Shown here in pieces: positions 35,045-47,726 of a stretch of DNA of 64,000 nucleotides (its first letter is position 1; each line of letters starts with the position of its first letter). This DNA comes from Franzmannia qiaohouensis. Its GTDB lineage: Bacteria > Pseudomonadota > Gammaproteobacteria > Pseudomonadales > Halomonadaceae. A program made the position numbers and the translations under genes. The notes beneath the pieces were generated by a model. That model had not been told where the DNA came from and ran no database searches. It was given only the letters and a program-made list of their open reading frames with translations. Location of the stretch: contig NZ_JARWAM010000012.1 of NCBI RefSeq assembly GCF_031451695.1, positions 77,015 through 141,014 on the forward strand, given 5' to 3'.

Positions 35045-36409
35045 GTGCCGATGAAGCTTGGCCAGGCGATTGGTCATGCCAACAGCGCATTGATGCTGGC
35101 CTTCGTTGCCCTGCTGGTGCTGATTCCTGACGCCCATAGAATTGTTGCGCTCGCGGGGCTCGGGCTGTGTCTACTGATCGCTGCGGCGGCACGTGGCGGG
35201 CAGTACGCAAGGCTCGATCGGGATGACGCCTGGTTCTGCGCTGCACTGATGCTCTACGGTGCTGTCTGGTTGCTTGATGTATGGCGTTCGGGGCACTGGC
35301 CAGTCATCGAGAGGGCGGGCATTCGCGCGCTGCCGATCTGGCCACTGTTGGCGGTGCCGCTGCTGATCGCTTTGCGGTGCTACCCGCCCAATCCACGCAT
35401 GCTGTGGTGGGGCGCCTGCTTGGGCGCCTCAGGGGCGGGGCTGATTGCGCTCTATGAGCGACTGGTGCTTGGGGCTGAGCGGGCCAGCAACGGTATCAAT
35501 GCCATTCCCTTCGGTAATCTCTCTCTGCTGCTGGGCTCGCTGGCGCTGATGGCAGTGCTATGGCGCCTGCGCTATCGCTCGGCCCGGCATATTTCCTTAC
35601 TGGTGCTTGCGCTGTTGGCCGCTGCCCTGGGGCTATTGGGCTCGGTGCTGTCTGGCACGCGCGGGGGCTGGGTGGCAATACCTTTCATGCTGCTGCTGGT
35701 CTATCGCGCTGCCCGGGACGTCTTGCCACGCCGAGTTCTGCGCCTCGGGGTGGCGGGGCTGGCAGCGCTGATGCTGGTGACTGTCATGCTGCCACACAGC
35801 GGTGTCGGTGAGCGTGTGGGGCAGGTAACAAGCGATGCGCAGCGCTACTGGCAGCAGGGCAAGGCCGGCAACTCCCTGGGCATGCGTCTGGAGCTGTGGC
35901 GTGCCGGGGCGATCATGGTCGCTGAGAAGCCACTGCTCGGCCATGGCGAGCGCCATATGGAGGACGCCCTGAGAGCCTTGGCCGAGGAGGGCAGGGTCTA
36001 TGACCGCGTCATCATCCATGTGCAACTGCATAACGAGATCATCGACACCGCGGCACGGCGAGGGCTAATCGGGGTGCTGAGCCTGGTGCTGCTATATGCA
36101 GTACCACTGTGGTTATTCTGGAAGAAGCTGCGCCGGTCCCGCCATGCGCCCGACCTGCAGATACTGGCTGCCGCCGGCATGATGGTGCCGGTGGCCTTCT
36201 TCGACTTCGGGCTGACGCAATCGATGTTGCGTGATCTGCGAGGCTTGAGCGGCTACTTGGGATTGTGCGTAGTGTGCTGGGCGGCACTCCGCGCTCGCGA
36301 AGAGGCGCTTGCAGCCGCACGGTCTGGGTCGTGTGGTTTGCATCCAGGCGCTAATATTGAAGATGATGAAGACAGGTTTTTCGTCCAGCGTTCAAGGAGC
36401 AGATCATGA
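35045..36409 (+). CDS. O-antigen ligase-like membrane protein
   Basis: A 454-residue protein with about 11-12 membrane segments and the Wzy_C/WaaL-type periplasmic loop GNSLGMRLELWRAGAIMVAEKPLLGHG followed by VQLHNEIIDTAARRGLIG, with the conserved His and Arg. WaaL-type enzymes move undecaprenyl-linked glycans onto lipid A, and relatives move glycans onto proteins. It starts at a GTG (or ATG 35051) 15 bp after the exporter gene, so it is probably in the same operon. The partner glycan could come from the 1-21 kb polysaccharide locus (inference). The last 30 residues are hydrophilic and overlap the next gene's start by 4 bp. Confidence 0.82.
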   Translation: MPMKLGQAIGHANSALMLAFVALLVLIPDAHRIVALAGLGLCLLIAAAARGGQYARLDRDDAWFCAALMLYGAVWLLDVWRSGHWPVIERAGIRALPIWPLLAVPLLIALRCYPPNPRMLWWGACLGASGAGLIALYERLVLGAERASNGINAIPFGNLSLLLGSLALMAVLWRLRYRSARHISLLVLALLAAALGLLGSVLSGTRGGWVAIPFMLLLVYRAARDVLPRRVLRLGVAGLAALMLVTVMLPHSGVGERVGQVTSDAQRYWQQGKAGNSLGMRLELWRAGAIMVAEKPLLGHGERHMEDALRALAEEGRVYDRVIIHVQLHNEIIDTAARRGLIGVLSLVLLYAVPLWLFWKKLRRSRHAPDLQILAAAGMMVPVAFFDFGLTQSMLRDLRGLSGYLGLCVVCWAALRAREEALAAARSGSCGLHPGANIEDDEDRFFVQRSRSRS

Positions 36410-36921
36410 GCGATCGCAATGAGTCACCGCAGGAGCATCGCCTGCGCGAAGGGTATGAACGCATGCTGGCGCGTCTCCAGGAGGGCGCCGACGAACTGTC
36501 ATGGGAGGCATTGCAGCAGGATCTCGACGATGCGGTGGAGTTCGAGGCCGAGCTGGAAGAGTTCACCAAGGACGAGCTTGCGCTGCTGCGCGCCTGGGTC
36601 GAGCGCGACCTCAAGGACATGCGCCGCTATCTTTCTGCCGGTGGTAACAGCGTGGCCAACTGGCTGGGCATCGATCTTGCGGTGCTGTCGCGCAAGGTCA
36701 GCGAGGCGCTGCTGTCGGTGGCCGACCGCAGTGTTGTCGACCGCGAGCGGCTCGAGGACGACCTCGAGGCGGCCCAGGCCGACTACTGCGAAGGCGAGAT
36801 TGCCGCTCCCGGGCGCATGGCCTGCGTGCACTGCGACGCCAGGGTCACCCTCGAGACGGTCACCCGCATCGAGCCCTGCCACCAGTGTGGGCATCGCTAC
36901 TTTGCCCGCGCCTCCGACTGA
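36406..36921 (+). CDS. Zinc-ribbon protein (DUF1451 family)
   Basis: A 171-residue protein, mostly helical and acidic, ending in a CxxC...CxxC zinc ribbon: MACVHCDARVTL then EPCHQCGHRYF. This is the DUF1451 family, common in gammaproteobacteria with no known reaction. It starts in the ATGA overlap with the O-antigen-ligase-like gene. Its stop abuts the stop of the convergent membrane-protein gene in the palindrome TGATCA, leaving no room for a terminator between them. Confidence 0.82.
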   Translation: MSDRNESPQEHRLREGYERMLARLQEGADELSWEALQQDLDDAVEFEAELEEFTKDELALLRAWVERDLKDMRRYLSAGGNSVANWLGIDLAVLSRKVSEALLSVADRSVVDRERLEDDLEAAQADYCEGEIAAPGRMACVHCDARVTLETVTRIEPCHQCGHRYFARASD

Positions 36922-38286
36922 TCAGGCGAGGAGGCGGTCGAGCAGGACGATGCCGGCCACCACCGCCAGGGACATCACGGCGGCATAGGGGGCGTTGAGG
37001 CGCATGGTGCGATAGCCGCTGACGCCGTAGCGCCCCTGCAGCGAGAGGTTGATCCCTGACAGCGGCCCCACCGCCGTGCCTACGCCCCAGGAGGCCAGTG
37101 CCACGAAGGCCAGCAGCGTGTAGCGGCTGCCCTCGAGGTCGAGCATCGAGGCCAGCGTCGAGACGCCGATGATCGGATGCAGGCCGACGATGGCACTGGC
37201 GACGATGACCGCATAGCTCGCCACCGCCTGGGGTGCGCCGAAGTGCGCGAACAGCACCCACTCGCCGCCCGTCACGGCGGCGATCAGCGTCGACAGCCCC
37301 TGAGTAAAGAGTCCCGCCGCCAGGAACAGCGAAATCTCGCCGCGCATGCTCGGCAGCCGCCTGCGGGTATGCTCGACGATGCGCCGTCGCGTCCAGCGCA
37401 ACCCCTGGGGCAGGTTGCTGGCCAGCGCCGCCGCCGGCAGCAGGAAGGTAATGATGCTGACGATCGACAGCCCAGGCGTCAGGCCGTAGTGAAACAGCAT
37501 CACCAGGCTTGCCATGGCCACTGGCATCAACAGGTTGGCTGGCGACATGGCGAAACCGGGGGTCGCGGCGAGGTCGAAGCGACGCTGCAGTTCGAGGCAG
37601 GTCAGCAGCCCTGACAGAGCCCCCAGGGGTATGCCCAGGGCGAGAATCCACAGGAAGTTCATCTGCGGCGCCAGGCTCATTACCACCCCCATCGAGGCGA
37701 AGAACGGCGACCAGAACGCGGCGCTGGAGAGCCCGCGGTTGAGGGCAAGTATCTGTGGCTCGCTGAGGCTAGCCGGCGTGCCGTCGCGCGAGGCGCCAAG
37801 CGAGCGCAGCCGGTCGCCGACCATGAAAATCGTGGATAGATTGAGGATCGCCCCGAGTAGATGCACGCTGAACCAGGTACTGAGTATGCCGTGCCAGCCG
37901 GTCAGGCGGGTGCCGCTTCGCCCCGGGCTCTGGGTGCCGATCAGGCTGATGAAGCTCACCCCCACCAGCATCGCCACCACGTAGGTATTGCCGTCCAGCG
38001 TCCATGCCCACGCTACCTCGGCGCCGTAGCCCAGCCGCGCTGCCACCAGCATGCCAGCGCCCAGCGCAATCAGCGCGCCGGCCTGGTAGCGCGAGCGAGT
38101 GGGAATGTCGCGCCACAGCAGCAGGACCGAAAACCACAGCAGGTAGCCCACCGGCAGTGAGGTTACGTCTGCGCCGGTGAACAGCAGGATCTGCCAGATC
38201 AGGCCAGCGAGGATCGCCACGCCAGCGATGACCTGGCGTGGCGTTGGAGAAGCAGGGTGGGCGTTACGGGCATCCTGAGCGGGCAT
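36922..38286 (-). CDS. Polytopic inner-membrane protein, putative transporter
   Basis: A 454-residue protein with about 11-12 hydrophobic segments. Features include NLSTIFMVGDRLRS, GLSSAAFWSPFFASMGVVMS and SAIVGLHPIIGVSTLASML, patterns that recall sodium-coupled or ion-transporter families with two re-entrant halves. I cannot name its family or substrate. It is transcribed toward the zinc-ribbon gene and away from the LysR regulator, and sits about 50 bp from the end of that gene, so it may be regulated with it. Confidence 0.6.
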   Translation of the reverse strand: MPAQDARNAHPASPTPRQVIAGVAILAGLIWQILLFTGADVTSLPVGYLLWFSVLLLWRDIPTRSRYQAGALIALGAGMLVAARLGYGAEVAWAWTLDGNTYVVAMLVGVSFISLIGTQSPGRSGTRLTGWHGILSTWFSVHLLGAILNLSTIFMVGDRLRSLGASRDGTPASLSEPQILALNRGLSSAAFWSPFFASMGVVMSLAPQMNFLWILALGIPLGALSGLLTCLELQRRFDLAATPGFAMSPANLLMPVAMASLVMLFHYGLTPGLSIVSIITFLLPAAALASNLPQGLRWTRRRIVEHTRRRLPSMRGEISLFLAAGLFTQGLSTLIAAVTGGEWVLFAHFGAPQAVASYAVIVASAIVGLHPIIGVSTLASMLDLEGSRYTLLAFVALASWGVGTAVGPLSGINLSLQGRYGVSGYRTMRLNAPYAAVMSLAVVAGIVLLDRLLA

Positions 38287-38334
38287 TCAGTATCCTGGGT
38301 GAGACGCAGCGTCGCGGCACATAAAGTTAGCATC

Positions 38335-39213
38335 CTAGGGAGTTTGGCGGGCCTCGTCGAGCAGGGCCATCATCGAGCGGGCGGCATTCGAGAGGGTGCG
38401 GCTCTTGTGCACCAGATAGCCCAGCGGCCGCTCGATGGGGCGGTGCTCGATGTCCAGCACGTGCAGGCTGGCGTCGATCAAGGACTCCGGCAGCACGCTC
38501 CAGCCAAGGCCGATGCTGACCATCATCTTCAGCGTCTCGAGATAGTTGGTGGAGAGCGCTACCTGTACCTGCAGGCCGTCGCGGGCGAAGGTGTCGATCA
38601 CGATGCCGCGGGTGAAGGTCAGCGGGCCGGGCAGTACCGCGTCGTGGCCCGAAAGCGCCGATAGCGCCGGCGTGGCGCCCTGGGCCAAGGGATGGTCTGG
38701 GGCGCAGACGAAGCGCAGCCGGTCGACCCACACCGGCACTACCGTCAGTTGCGGGTCGGGCACCGGCGCCAGGGTTACCACGGCGATTTCTAGTTCACCG
38801 TCGAGTACCTCCTGGTACGCCTGTTCGGAGTCGAGGAAGCGCATGTCCAGGCGTACCTCGGGATGCGCGCGGGTATAGCGCTTGAGCAGCGGCGGCAGGC
38901 GGTGCAGGCCGATATGGTGGCTAGTGCCCATGGTCAGGCTGCCCGCCACGTCGCCGCTCAGGTTGGAGAGCGCGCGGCGGCTGTCGTCGACCATCACCAG
39001 GATCTGCCGCGCCCGCGGCAGCAGCAGCCGGCCCGCCTCTGTCAGCGACACGCGGCGATTGATGCGGTCGAAGAGGCGGGCACCGACCTGCTCCTCGAGG
39101 CTGGCGATACGCTTGCTCACCGCCGGCTGGGTGAGATGCAGCTGCTCGCCGGCCAGCGAGAAGGAGCCGTGGTCGGCCACGGCGAGAAAGGCTTGGAGGC
39201 TTTGCGTATCCAC
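38335..39213 (-). CDS. LysR-family transcriptional regulator
   Basis: A 292-residue regulator. Residues 1-60 form the winged helix (LQAFLAVADHGSFSLAGEQLHLTQPAVSKRIASLEEQVGARLF). The remainder is the periplasmic-binding-like sensor. The start is a GTG at 39213. It diverges from leuC and may control leuCD or the neighbouring membrane-protein gene. The inducer is not identifiable. Confidence 0.9.
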   Translation of the reverse strand: MDTQSLQAFLAVADHGSFSLAGEQLHLTQPAVSKRIASLEEQVGARLFDRINRRVSLTEAGRLLLPRARQILVMVDDSRRALSNLSGDVAGSLTMGTSHHIGLHRLPPLLKRYTRAHPEVRLDMRFLDSEQAYQEVLDGELEIAVVTLAPVPDPQLTVVPVWVDRLRFVCAPDHPLAQGATPALSALSGHDAVLPGPLTFTRGIVIDTFARDGLQVQVALSTNYLETLKMMVSIGLGWSVLPESLIDASLHVLDIEHRPIERPLGYLVHKSRTLSNAARSMMALLDEARQTP

Positions 39214-39220
39214 GCTATGT

Positions 39221-39235
39221 ATTCCTTATAGGAAT
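39221..39235. promoter_or_regulatory. LysR-type operator palindrome
   Basis: ATTCC-TTATA-GGAAT lies 8 bp before the regulator start, in the divergent region with leuC. The dyad with an AT-rich centre is the usual shape of a LysR autoregulatory site. Confidence 0.5.
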
Positions 39236-39337
39236 TCAAAGCATAAATAACATGAATTGATTTTATGGGCGAGGGGCGGGAGACTGCGGGTATAGCGATA
39301 AGCGCCCAGCGCCCACCGCCCAGCGCCACGACACAGC

Positions 39338-39442
39338 GGCGCTGGGGACAGGCCGGAGAGGAGGTTCGATTCCAGGGATGGAATCGGTAGCGCACAGGGA
39401 GGTATTTACAGCGCCTCCTCGTAGGCCTGTCGCCGAGATAGC
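39338..39442. repeat. Structured repeat, copy 1 (upstream of leuC)
   Basis: A 105-bp element opening GGCGCTGGGGACAGGC and closing GGCCTGTCGCCGAGATAGCC. Predicted stems: ACAGGCC/GGCCTGT, GAGGAGG/CCTCCTC, and an internal hairpin CGATTCCA-GGGA-TGGAATCG. A second copy downstream of leuB has different stem bases that preserve the pairings. Confidence 0.75.
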
Positions 39443-39502
39443 CGCGGCGCACCGGGCGCAGACCGGATGATGAAAACAGGGCCCCGAGCCCGGGAGAACG
39501 AT

Positions 39503-40948
39503 ATGGCAGGCCAGACCCTTTACGACAAGCTGTGGTCGCAGCACCTGGTCAAGGAGCGCGACGACGGCACCGCCTTGATCTACATCGACCGCCAACTGCT
39601 GCATGAAGTGACCTCGCCCCAGGCATTCGAAGGCCTGCGCATGGCGAATCGCAAGCCGTGGCGGCTCGACGCCAACCTGGCGACGCCGGACCACAACGTG
39701 CCGACCACGGTGATCGAGCGCGCTGAGGGCAATGCCGGGATCAAGGATCCGGTGTCGCTGATCCAGGTCCAGACCCTGGATGATAACTGCGCGTCATTCG
39801 GCATCGAGGAGTTCAAGATCAACGACGCCCGCCAGGGCATCGTGCACGTGGTGGGGCCAGAGCAGGGCGCTACCCTGCCGGGCATGACCGTGGTCTGCGG
39901 CGACTCGCATACCGCCACCCACGGCGCCTTTGCGGCCCTCGCCCACGGCATCGGCACCTCTGAAGTGGAGCACGTGCTGGCCACCCAGTGCCTGCTGGCG
40001 CAGAAGATGAAGAACATGCAGGTGCGCGTCGAGGGTGAGCTGGGCGTTGGCGTCACCGCCAAGGACGTGGTGCTGGCCATTATCGGCCAGATCGGCACCG
40101 CAGGTGGCACCGGCTACGCCATCGAGTTCGCCGGCAGCGCGATCCAGAGCCTCTCCATGGAGGGCCGCATGACGGTGTGTAACATGGCCATTGAGGCCGG
40201 CGCCCGGGTCGGTCTGATCGCTGTCGACGACACCACCATCGAATACCTCGCCGAGCGCCCCTATGCGCCGACCGCCGAGCAGTGGGACGCCGCCGTGGCC
40301 GACTGGCGCGGTCTGGTCTCGGACGCTGACGCCGCCTTCGACAAGGTGGTCGAGATCGACGCCGCCAGCATCGAACCGCAGGTCAGCTGGGGCACCAGTC
40401 CGGAGATGGTCACCGGTATCTCCGGCGAAGTGCCGGACCCGGCCGACGCCGCCGACGACACCGTCAAGCGCAGCTACACCCGTGCACTGGAGTACATGGG
40501 CCTGGCGCCCAAGCAGAAGATCACCGATATCCGCCTCGACAAGGTGTTCATCGGCTCCTGCACCAACTCGCGCATCGAAGACCTGCGCGAAGCCGCCAAG
40601 GTCGCCAAGGGCAAGAAGGTGGCGAGCTCCATCCAGCTGGCCATGGTGGTGCCCGGCTCGGGGCTGGTGAAACGCCAGGCCGAGGCCGAGGGGCTCGACA
40701 AGATCTTCACCGAGGCCGGCTTCGAGTGGCGCGAGCCGGGCTGCTCGATGTGCCTGGCGATGAACGCCGACAAGCTGGGGGCCGGCGAGCACTGTGCCTC
40801 GACCTCCAACCGCAACTTCGAGGGGCGCCAGGGCTACGGCGGCCGCACCCACCTGGTCAGCCCGGCGATGGCCGCCGCCGCTGCCATTGCCGGCCACTTT
40901 GTCGACGTGCGTCAGCTCGACGCCCAACCTATCGCCCAGGAGGCCTGA
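39503..40948 (+). CDS. leuC: 3-isopropylmalate dehydratase large subunit
   Basis: An aconitase-family enzyme of 481 residues that isomerises 2- to 3-isopropylmalate with LeuD in leucine synthesis. The start at 39503 gives MAGQTLYDKLWSQHLV with GGAG just upstream; the open frame from 39467 adds nothing conserved. VCGDSHTATHGAFAAL and the 4Fe-4S ligands in FIGSCTNSR and PGCSMCLAMN are intact. It is the first gene of leuC-leuD-leuB. Confidence 0.97.
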   Translation: MAGQTLYDKLWSQHLVKERDDGTALIYIDRQLLHEVTSPQAFEGLRMANRKPWRLDANLATPDHNVPTTVIERAEGNAGIKDPVSLIQVQTLDDNCASFGIEEFKINDARQGIVHVVGPEQGATLPGMTVVCGDSHTATHGAFAALAHGIGTSEVEHVLATQCLLAQKMKNMQVRVEGELGVGVTAKDVVLAIIGQIGTAGGTGYAIEFAGSAIQSLSMEGRMTVCNMAIEAGARVGLIAVDDTTIEYLAERPYAPTAEQWDAAVADWRGLVSDADAAFDKVVEIDAASIEPQVSWGTSPEMVTGISGEVPDPADAADDTVKRSYTRALEYMGLAPKQKITDIRLDKVFIGSCTNSRIEDLREAAKVAKGKKVASSIQLAMVVPGSGLVKRQAEAEGLDKIFTEAGFEWREPGCSMCLAMNADKLGAGEHCASTSNRNFEGRQGYGGRTHLVSPAMAAAAAIAGHFVDVRQLDAQPIAQEA

Positions 40949-40951
40949 GCC

Positions 40952-41605
40952 ATGAGACAGTTCGAACGCGAGCAGGGCCTGGTGGCGCCGTTGGACCGCG
41001 CCAACGTCGACACCGACCTGATCATTCCCAAGCAGTTTCTCAAGTCGATCAAGCGCACCGGCTTCGGCGTCAACCTGTTCGACGAGCTGCGCTACCTCGA
41101 CGAGGGCTACCCGGGCCAGGACGCCAGCCAGCGCCCGCTCAACCCCGATTTCGTGCTCAACCAGCCGCGCTACCAGGGCGCCAGCGTGCTGCTGGCACGC
41201 CGCAACTTCGGCTGCGGCAGCTCCCGTGAGCACGCCCCCTGGGCGCTGGAGGACTTCGGCTTTCGGGTAGTGATCGCCCCGAGCTTCGCCGACATCTTCT
41301 ACAACAACGCTTTCAAGAACGGCATCCTGCTGGTGACCCTCGACGAGGATACCGTTGATCGGCTGTTCAAGGCGGTGGAAGCCAACGAGGGCTATCGCCT
41401 CGACGTCGATCTCGAGAACCAGCGCGTGACCACCCCGGAGGGTGAGATCCTCGAGTTCGACGTCGATGCCTTCCGCAAGCACTGCCTGCTCAACGGCCTC
41501 GACGATATCGGCATCACCCTGCAGGACGAGGATGCCATTGGCGATTTCGAGGCCAAGCATCGCGCCGCACGGCCGTGGCTGTTCCGCGACAAGGTATCGG
41601 CCTGA
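40952..41605 (+). CDS. leuD: 3-isopropylmalate dehydratase small subunit
   Basis: A 217-residue swivel-domain partner of LeuC. LDRANVDTDLIIPKQFLKSIKRTGFG and NFGCGSSREHAPWAL contain the substrate-binding Ser/Arg residues. It starts 3 bp after the leuC stop, so the subunits are produced together. The length is normal. Confidence 0.97.
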   Translation: MRQFEREQGLVAPLDRANVDTDLIIPKQFLKSIKRTGFGVNLFDELRYLDEGYPGQDASQRPLNPDFVLNQPRYQGASVLLARRNFGCGSSREHAPWALEDFGFRVVIAPSFADIFYNNAFKNGILLVTLDEDTVDRLFKAVEANEGYRLDVDLENQRVTTPEGEILEFDVDAFRKHCLLNGLDDIGITLQDEDAIGDFEAKHRAARPWLFRDKVSA

Positions 41606-41681
41606 GGCCTTAATTCCGCTGTCGCCGTACAGCCCGTCACCATTCGCTTGGAAACGGCGAACGACAAGGATTGAAAAACAC

Positions 41682-42761
<1,080 letters not shown>

Positions 42762-42790
42762 CTAAAGCGCCATCTACTGCAGCGGTGAGG

Positions 42791-42896
42791 GGCGCCGGGG
42801 ACAGGCTGAAGGGGAGGTTTGCGCCATGGATGGCGCAAGGTAGCGCCCATGGAAGGGTTCACAGCGCCTCCCCGAAAGCCTGTCGACGGATTAGCC
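42791..42896. repeat. Structured repeat, copy 2 (between leuB and asd)
   Basis: A 106-bp relative of the element at 39338-39442, opening GGCGCCGGGGACAGGC. Its stems are ACAGGCT/AGCCTGT, GGGGAGG/CCTCCCC and the hairpin TTGCGCCA-TGGA-TGGCGCAA. Every base change in a stem relative to copy 1 is matched on the other strand. Confidence 0.78.
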
Positions 42897-42950
42897 CCGG
42901 GATTAGCCTCAAAGGTACTTTGGGTTTCTGCGGCCCGGGCGCGCTTCATG

Positions 42951-42956
42951 TATAAT
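42951..42956 (+). promoter_or_regulatory. -10 box of the asd promoter
   Basis: A consensus TATAAT lies 33 bp before the asd ATG, preceded by TG. No clear -35 box is seen. CTGGAGGA forms the ribosome-binding site downstream. Confidence 0.55.
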
Positions 42957-42988
42957 ATTGGCCTCATTTGAATTCTGGAGGACTTCAC

Positions 42989-44101
42989 ATGTTGAAAGTC
43001 GGTTTCGTCGGATGGCGCGGCATGGTGGGCTCGGTGCTCATGCAGCGCATGCAGGAGGATGGAGATTTCGACGGCATTGAGCCGATCTTCTTCACCACCT
43101 CCCAGGTCGGCAAGCCCGGCCCCGATATCGGCGTCGACGTGCCTCCGCTCAAGGATGCCACCGACATCGACGAGCTAAAGGCGCTGGATGTCGTGGTCAC
43201 CTGCCAGGGGGGCGACTATACCAAGCAGGTCTACGGCGACCTGCGCGGCGCGGGCTGGAAGGGCTACTGGATCGATGCTGCCAGCACCCTGCGCATGGAA
43301 GACGAAGCGACCATCGTCCTCGATCCGGTCAACCGCGGCGTGATCGACGCGCAGCTGGCCAAGGGCGCCAAGACCTTCGTCGGCGGCAACTGCACCGTCA
43401 GCCTGATGCTGATGGGGCTGGGTGGCCTGTTCGAGGCCGACCTGATCGAGTGGATGACCTCCATGACCTATCAGGCCGCCTCGGGCTCCGGCGCCAAGCA
43501 CATGCGCGAATTGCTCAACCAGATGGGCAGCCTGCGCGATAGCGTTGCCGGTGAGTTGAGCGACCCGTCCAGCGCAATCCTCGACATCGACCGCAAGGTC
43601 ACCGCGGCGATGCGTTCGGGCGACTTTCCCACCGATAACTTCGGCGCTCCGCTGGCCGGTAGCCTGCTGCCGTGGATCGATACCAAGCTCGACAACGGCC
43701 AGAGCCGCGAGGAGTGGAAGGGCAGCGTCGAGACCAACAAGATTCTCGGCCTCGATAACAACCCGATCCCCATCGACGGCTTGTGCGTGCGTATTGGTGC
43801 GATGCGTTCTCACAGCCAGGCGTTCACCATCAAGTTGAAGAAAGATGTGCCGATGGATGAGATCGAGGATCGTCTGGCCAAGCACAACGAGTGGGTCAAG
43901 GTCATCGCCAACGACAAGGACGCCACCATCGACGGCCTGACGCCGGCCGCCGCCACCGGCACTCTCAGCGTGCCGGTGGGTCGCCTGCGCAAGCTGGCTA
44001 TGGGCGGCGAGTACCTGTCCGCTTTCAGCGTCGGCGACCAGCTGCTGTGGGGCGCCGCCGAACCGCTCAAGCGCATGCTCAAGATTCTGCGCGAGCAGTA
44101 A
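42989..44101 (+). CDS. asd: Aspartate-semialdehyde dehydrogenase
   Basis: A 370-residue enzyme reducing aspartyl-4-phosphate to the semialdehyde for Lys, Met, Thr and peptidoglycan precursor synthesis. KVGFVGWRGMVGSVLMQRM binds NADP, GGNCTVSLMLMGLGGLF holds the catalytic Cys, and the His region is in CVRIGAMRSHSQAFTI. The start at 42989 follows CTGGAGGA; the frame's earlier ATG at 42968 is not used. This is the type found in E. coli and Vibrio. Confidence 0.96.
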   Translation: MLKVGFVGWRGMVGSVLMQRMQEDGDFDGIEPIFFTTSQVGKPGPDIGVDVPPLKDATDIDELKALDVVVTCQGGDYTKQVYGDLRGAGWKGYWIDAASTLRMEDEATIVLDPVNRGVIDAQLAKGAKTFVGGNCTVSLMLMGLGGLFEADLIEWMTSMTYQAASGSGAKHMRELLNQMGSLRDSVAGELSDPSSAILDIDRKVTAAMRSGDFPTDNFGAPLAGSLLPWIDTKLDNGQSREEWKGSVETNKILGLDNNPIPIDGLCVRIGAMRSHSQAFTIKLKKDVPMDEIEDRLAKHNEWVKVIANDKDATIDGLTPAAATGTLSVPVGRLRKLAMGGEYLSAFSVGDQLLWGAAEPLKRMLKILREQ

Positions 44102-44128
44102 ATCGAGCGCCGCTTCGCTGAGCTGATG

Positions 44129-44151
44129 ACGCCTCCCCAATGGGGAGGCGT
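44129..44151 (+). terminator. Hairpin after asd
   Basis: A perfect 10-bp stem, ACGCCTCCCC and its complement with an AAT loop, lies 27 bp beyond the asd stop. There is no T-run, so termination would be imperfect. Confidence 0.55.
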
Positions 44152-44332
44152 CGTCTCATGAACAGGAGGAAAACTGACATGCGTTGAATGCACGGGCTTG
44201 TCAGGTGTTGTCTGATGCATTCTGCTGATGAAAACGATGTTTTCGAGTCAGGGCTTTATACGTAAAGGCGGCGAGCGCAGCCAGTTTCCGGCGCAGCCTA
44301 CACTGCTCCCAAGTCGCAGGGTCACCTAGACA

Positions 44333-46621
<2,289 letters not shown>

Positions 46622-46670
46622 TGCGCGCGGCCTAGCGGCGCGCTGACCCCGACGAGCCGCTGACGAGCCG

Positions 46671-47726
46671 ATGCCCCTGTTTAAACGCCTGGACGAAAAG
46701 ACCCGCCTGACCGGCCGCCTGGCCGCCGCCGTGGAGTACGACGGCAGCGCCTACTGCGGCTGGCAGCGCCTAAAGCACGCCCCTTCGGTGCAGTATGAAG
46801 TCGAGCAGGCCCTGGCGCGGGTGGCCGGGCATCCGGTCACCGTACACTGCAGTGGCCGCACCGACAGCGGCGTGCACGCCACGCGCCAGGTGATTCACTT
46901 CGACCCGCCGGTGTCGCGCTCGCAGAAGGCCTGGGTGTTCGGCGCCAACGCCAACCTGCCCCGGGATATTGCCATCCGCTGGCTGGTGCCGGTGGCCGAC
47001 GACTTCCATGCGCGCTTCCTGGCCCTGGCGCGACGCTACCGCTACGTGATACTCAACCAGCCCAGTCGGCCGGTGCTCGAGCGCGCCAATGCCACCTGGT
47101 GCCGCGACCCGCTGGACGCCGACGCCATGCACCGCGCCGCCCAGGTGCTGGTTGGCGAGCGCGACTTCTCCAGCTTCCGCGCCGCCGGCTGCCAGTCGAA
47201 GACCGCCTGGCGCCACCTGCATTTCATCGAGGTGCATCGCCATGGCCCGCTGGTCGTAGTCGATGTCCAGGCCAACGCCTTCGTCCATCACATGATTCGC
47301 AATATCGTCGGCGCGCTGGTCGACGTCGGCCGCGGCGAGCAGGATGAAGAGTACATCGCGCGGCTGTTGACGCTGCGCGATCGCACCCAGGCCAGCGCCA
47401 CCGCGCCGGGCTGCGGGCTGCACTTCGTCGACTCCATCTATGATTCGCAGTACACACTGCCCCGCGAGCCGCTCGGCCCAAATCTGCTGGCCTTTCTCGG
47501 CGAGTGGACCGGCGAGCGCGAACTGCCTGACTCGCCGCTGGTGCGCTATCGCCGCGGCCGGCCGCTGGCCGAGGACGAGGGCCACCCGTCGCTGCCGACG
47601 TATCGCCAAGGTCAGCGCGAAGCGCAACAGAAAGCTCAGCGCGAAGCGCAACAGAAAGCTCAGGGCGATGCGCAACAGCAAGCCCAGCACAGGGCCGCCT
47701 CGGCGCCCGAGGAGGAGTCGCCATGA
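46671..47726 (+). CDS. truA: tRNA pseudouridine(38-40) synthase
   Basis: A 351-residue pseudouridine synthase. The N-terminal half has AAAVEYDGSAYCGWQRL, and GRTDSGVHATRQVIHF carries the catalytic Asp. NAFVHHMIRNIVGALVDVGRG and LREP-like REPLGPN segments follow. The protein is longer than the usual 260-280 residues because of a Gln/Ala-rich tail encoded by three 24-bp repeats. It overlaps trpF by 4 bp. Confidence 0.95.
   Translation: MPLFKRLDEKTRLTGRLAAAVEYDGSAYCGWQRLKHAPSVQYEVEQALARVAGHPVTVHCSGRTDSGVHATRQVIHFDPPVSRSQKAWVFGANANLPRDIAIRWLVPVADDFHARFLALARRYRYVILNQPSRPVLERANATWCRDPLDADAMHRAAQVLVGERDFSSFRAAGCQSKTAWRHLHFIEVHRHGPLVVVDVQANAFVHHMIRNIVGALVDVGRGEQDEEYIARLLTLRDRTQASATAPGCGLHFVDSIYDSQYTLPREPLGPNLLAFLGEWTGERELPDSPLVRYRRGRPLAEDEGHPSLPTYRQGQREAQQKAQREAQQKAQGDAQQQAQHRAASAPEEESP
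47613..47684 (+). repeat. Three 24-bp repeats in the truA 3' end
   Basis: Units start at 47613, 47637 and 47661. The first two are identical (CAGCGCGAAGCGCAACAGAAAGCT is 24 bases, reading QREAQQKA) and the third has four changes (QGDAQQQA). They lie outside the catalytic domain. Confidence 0.85.
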
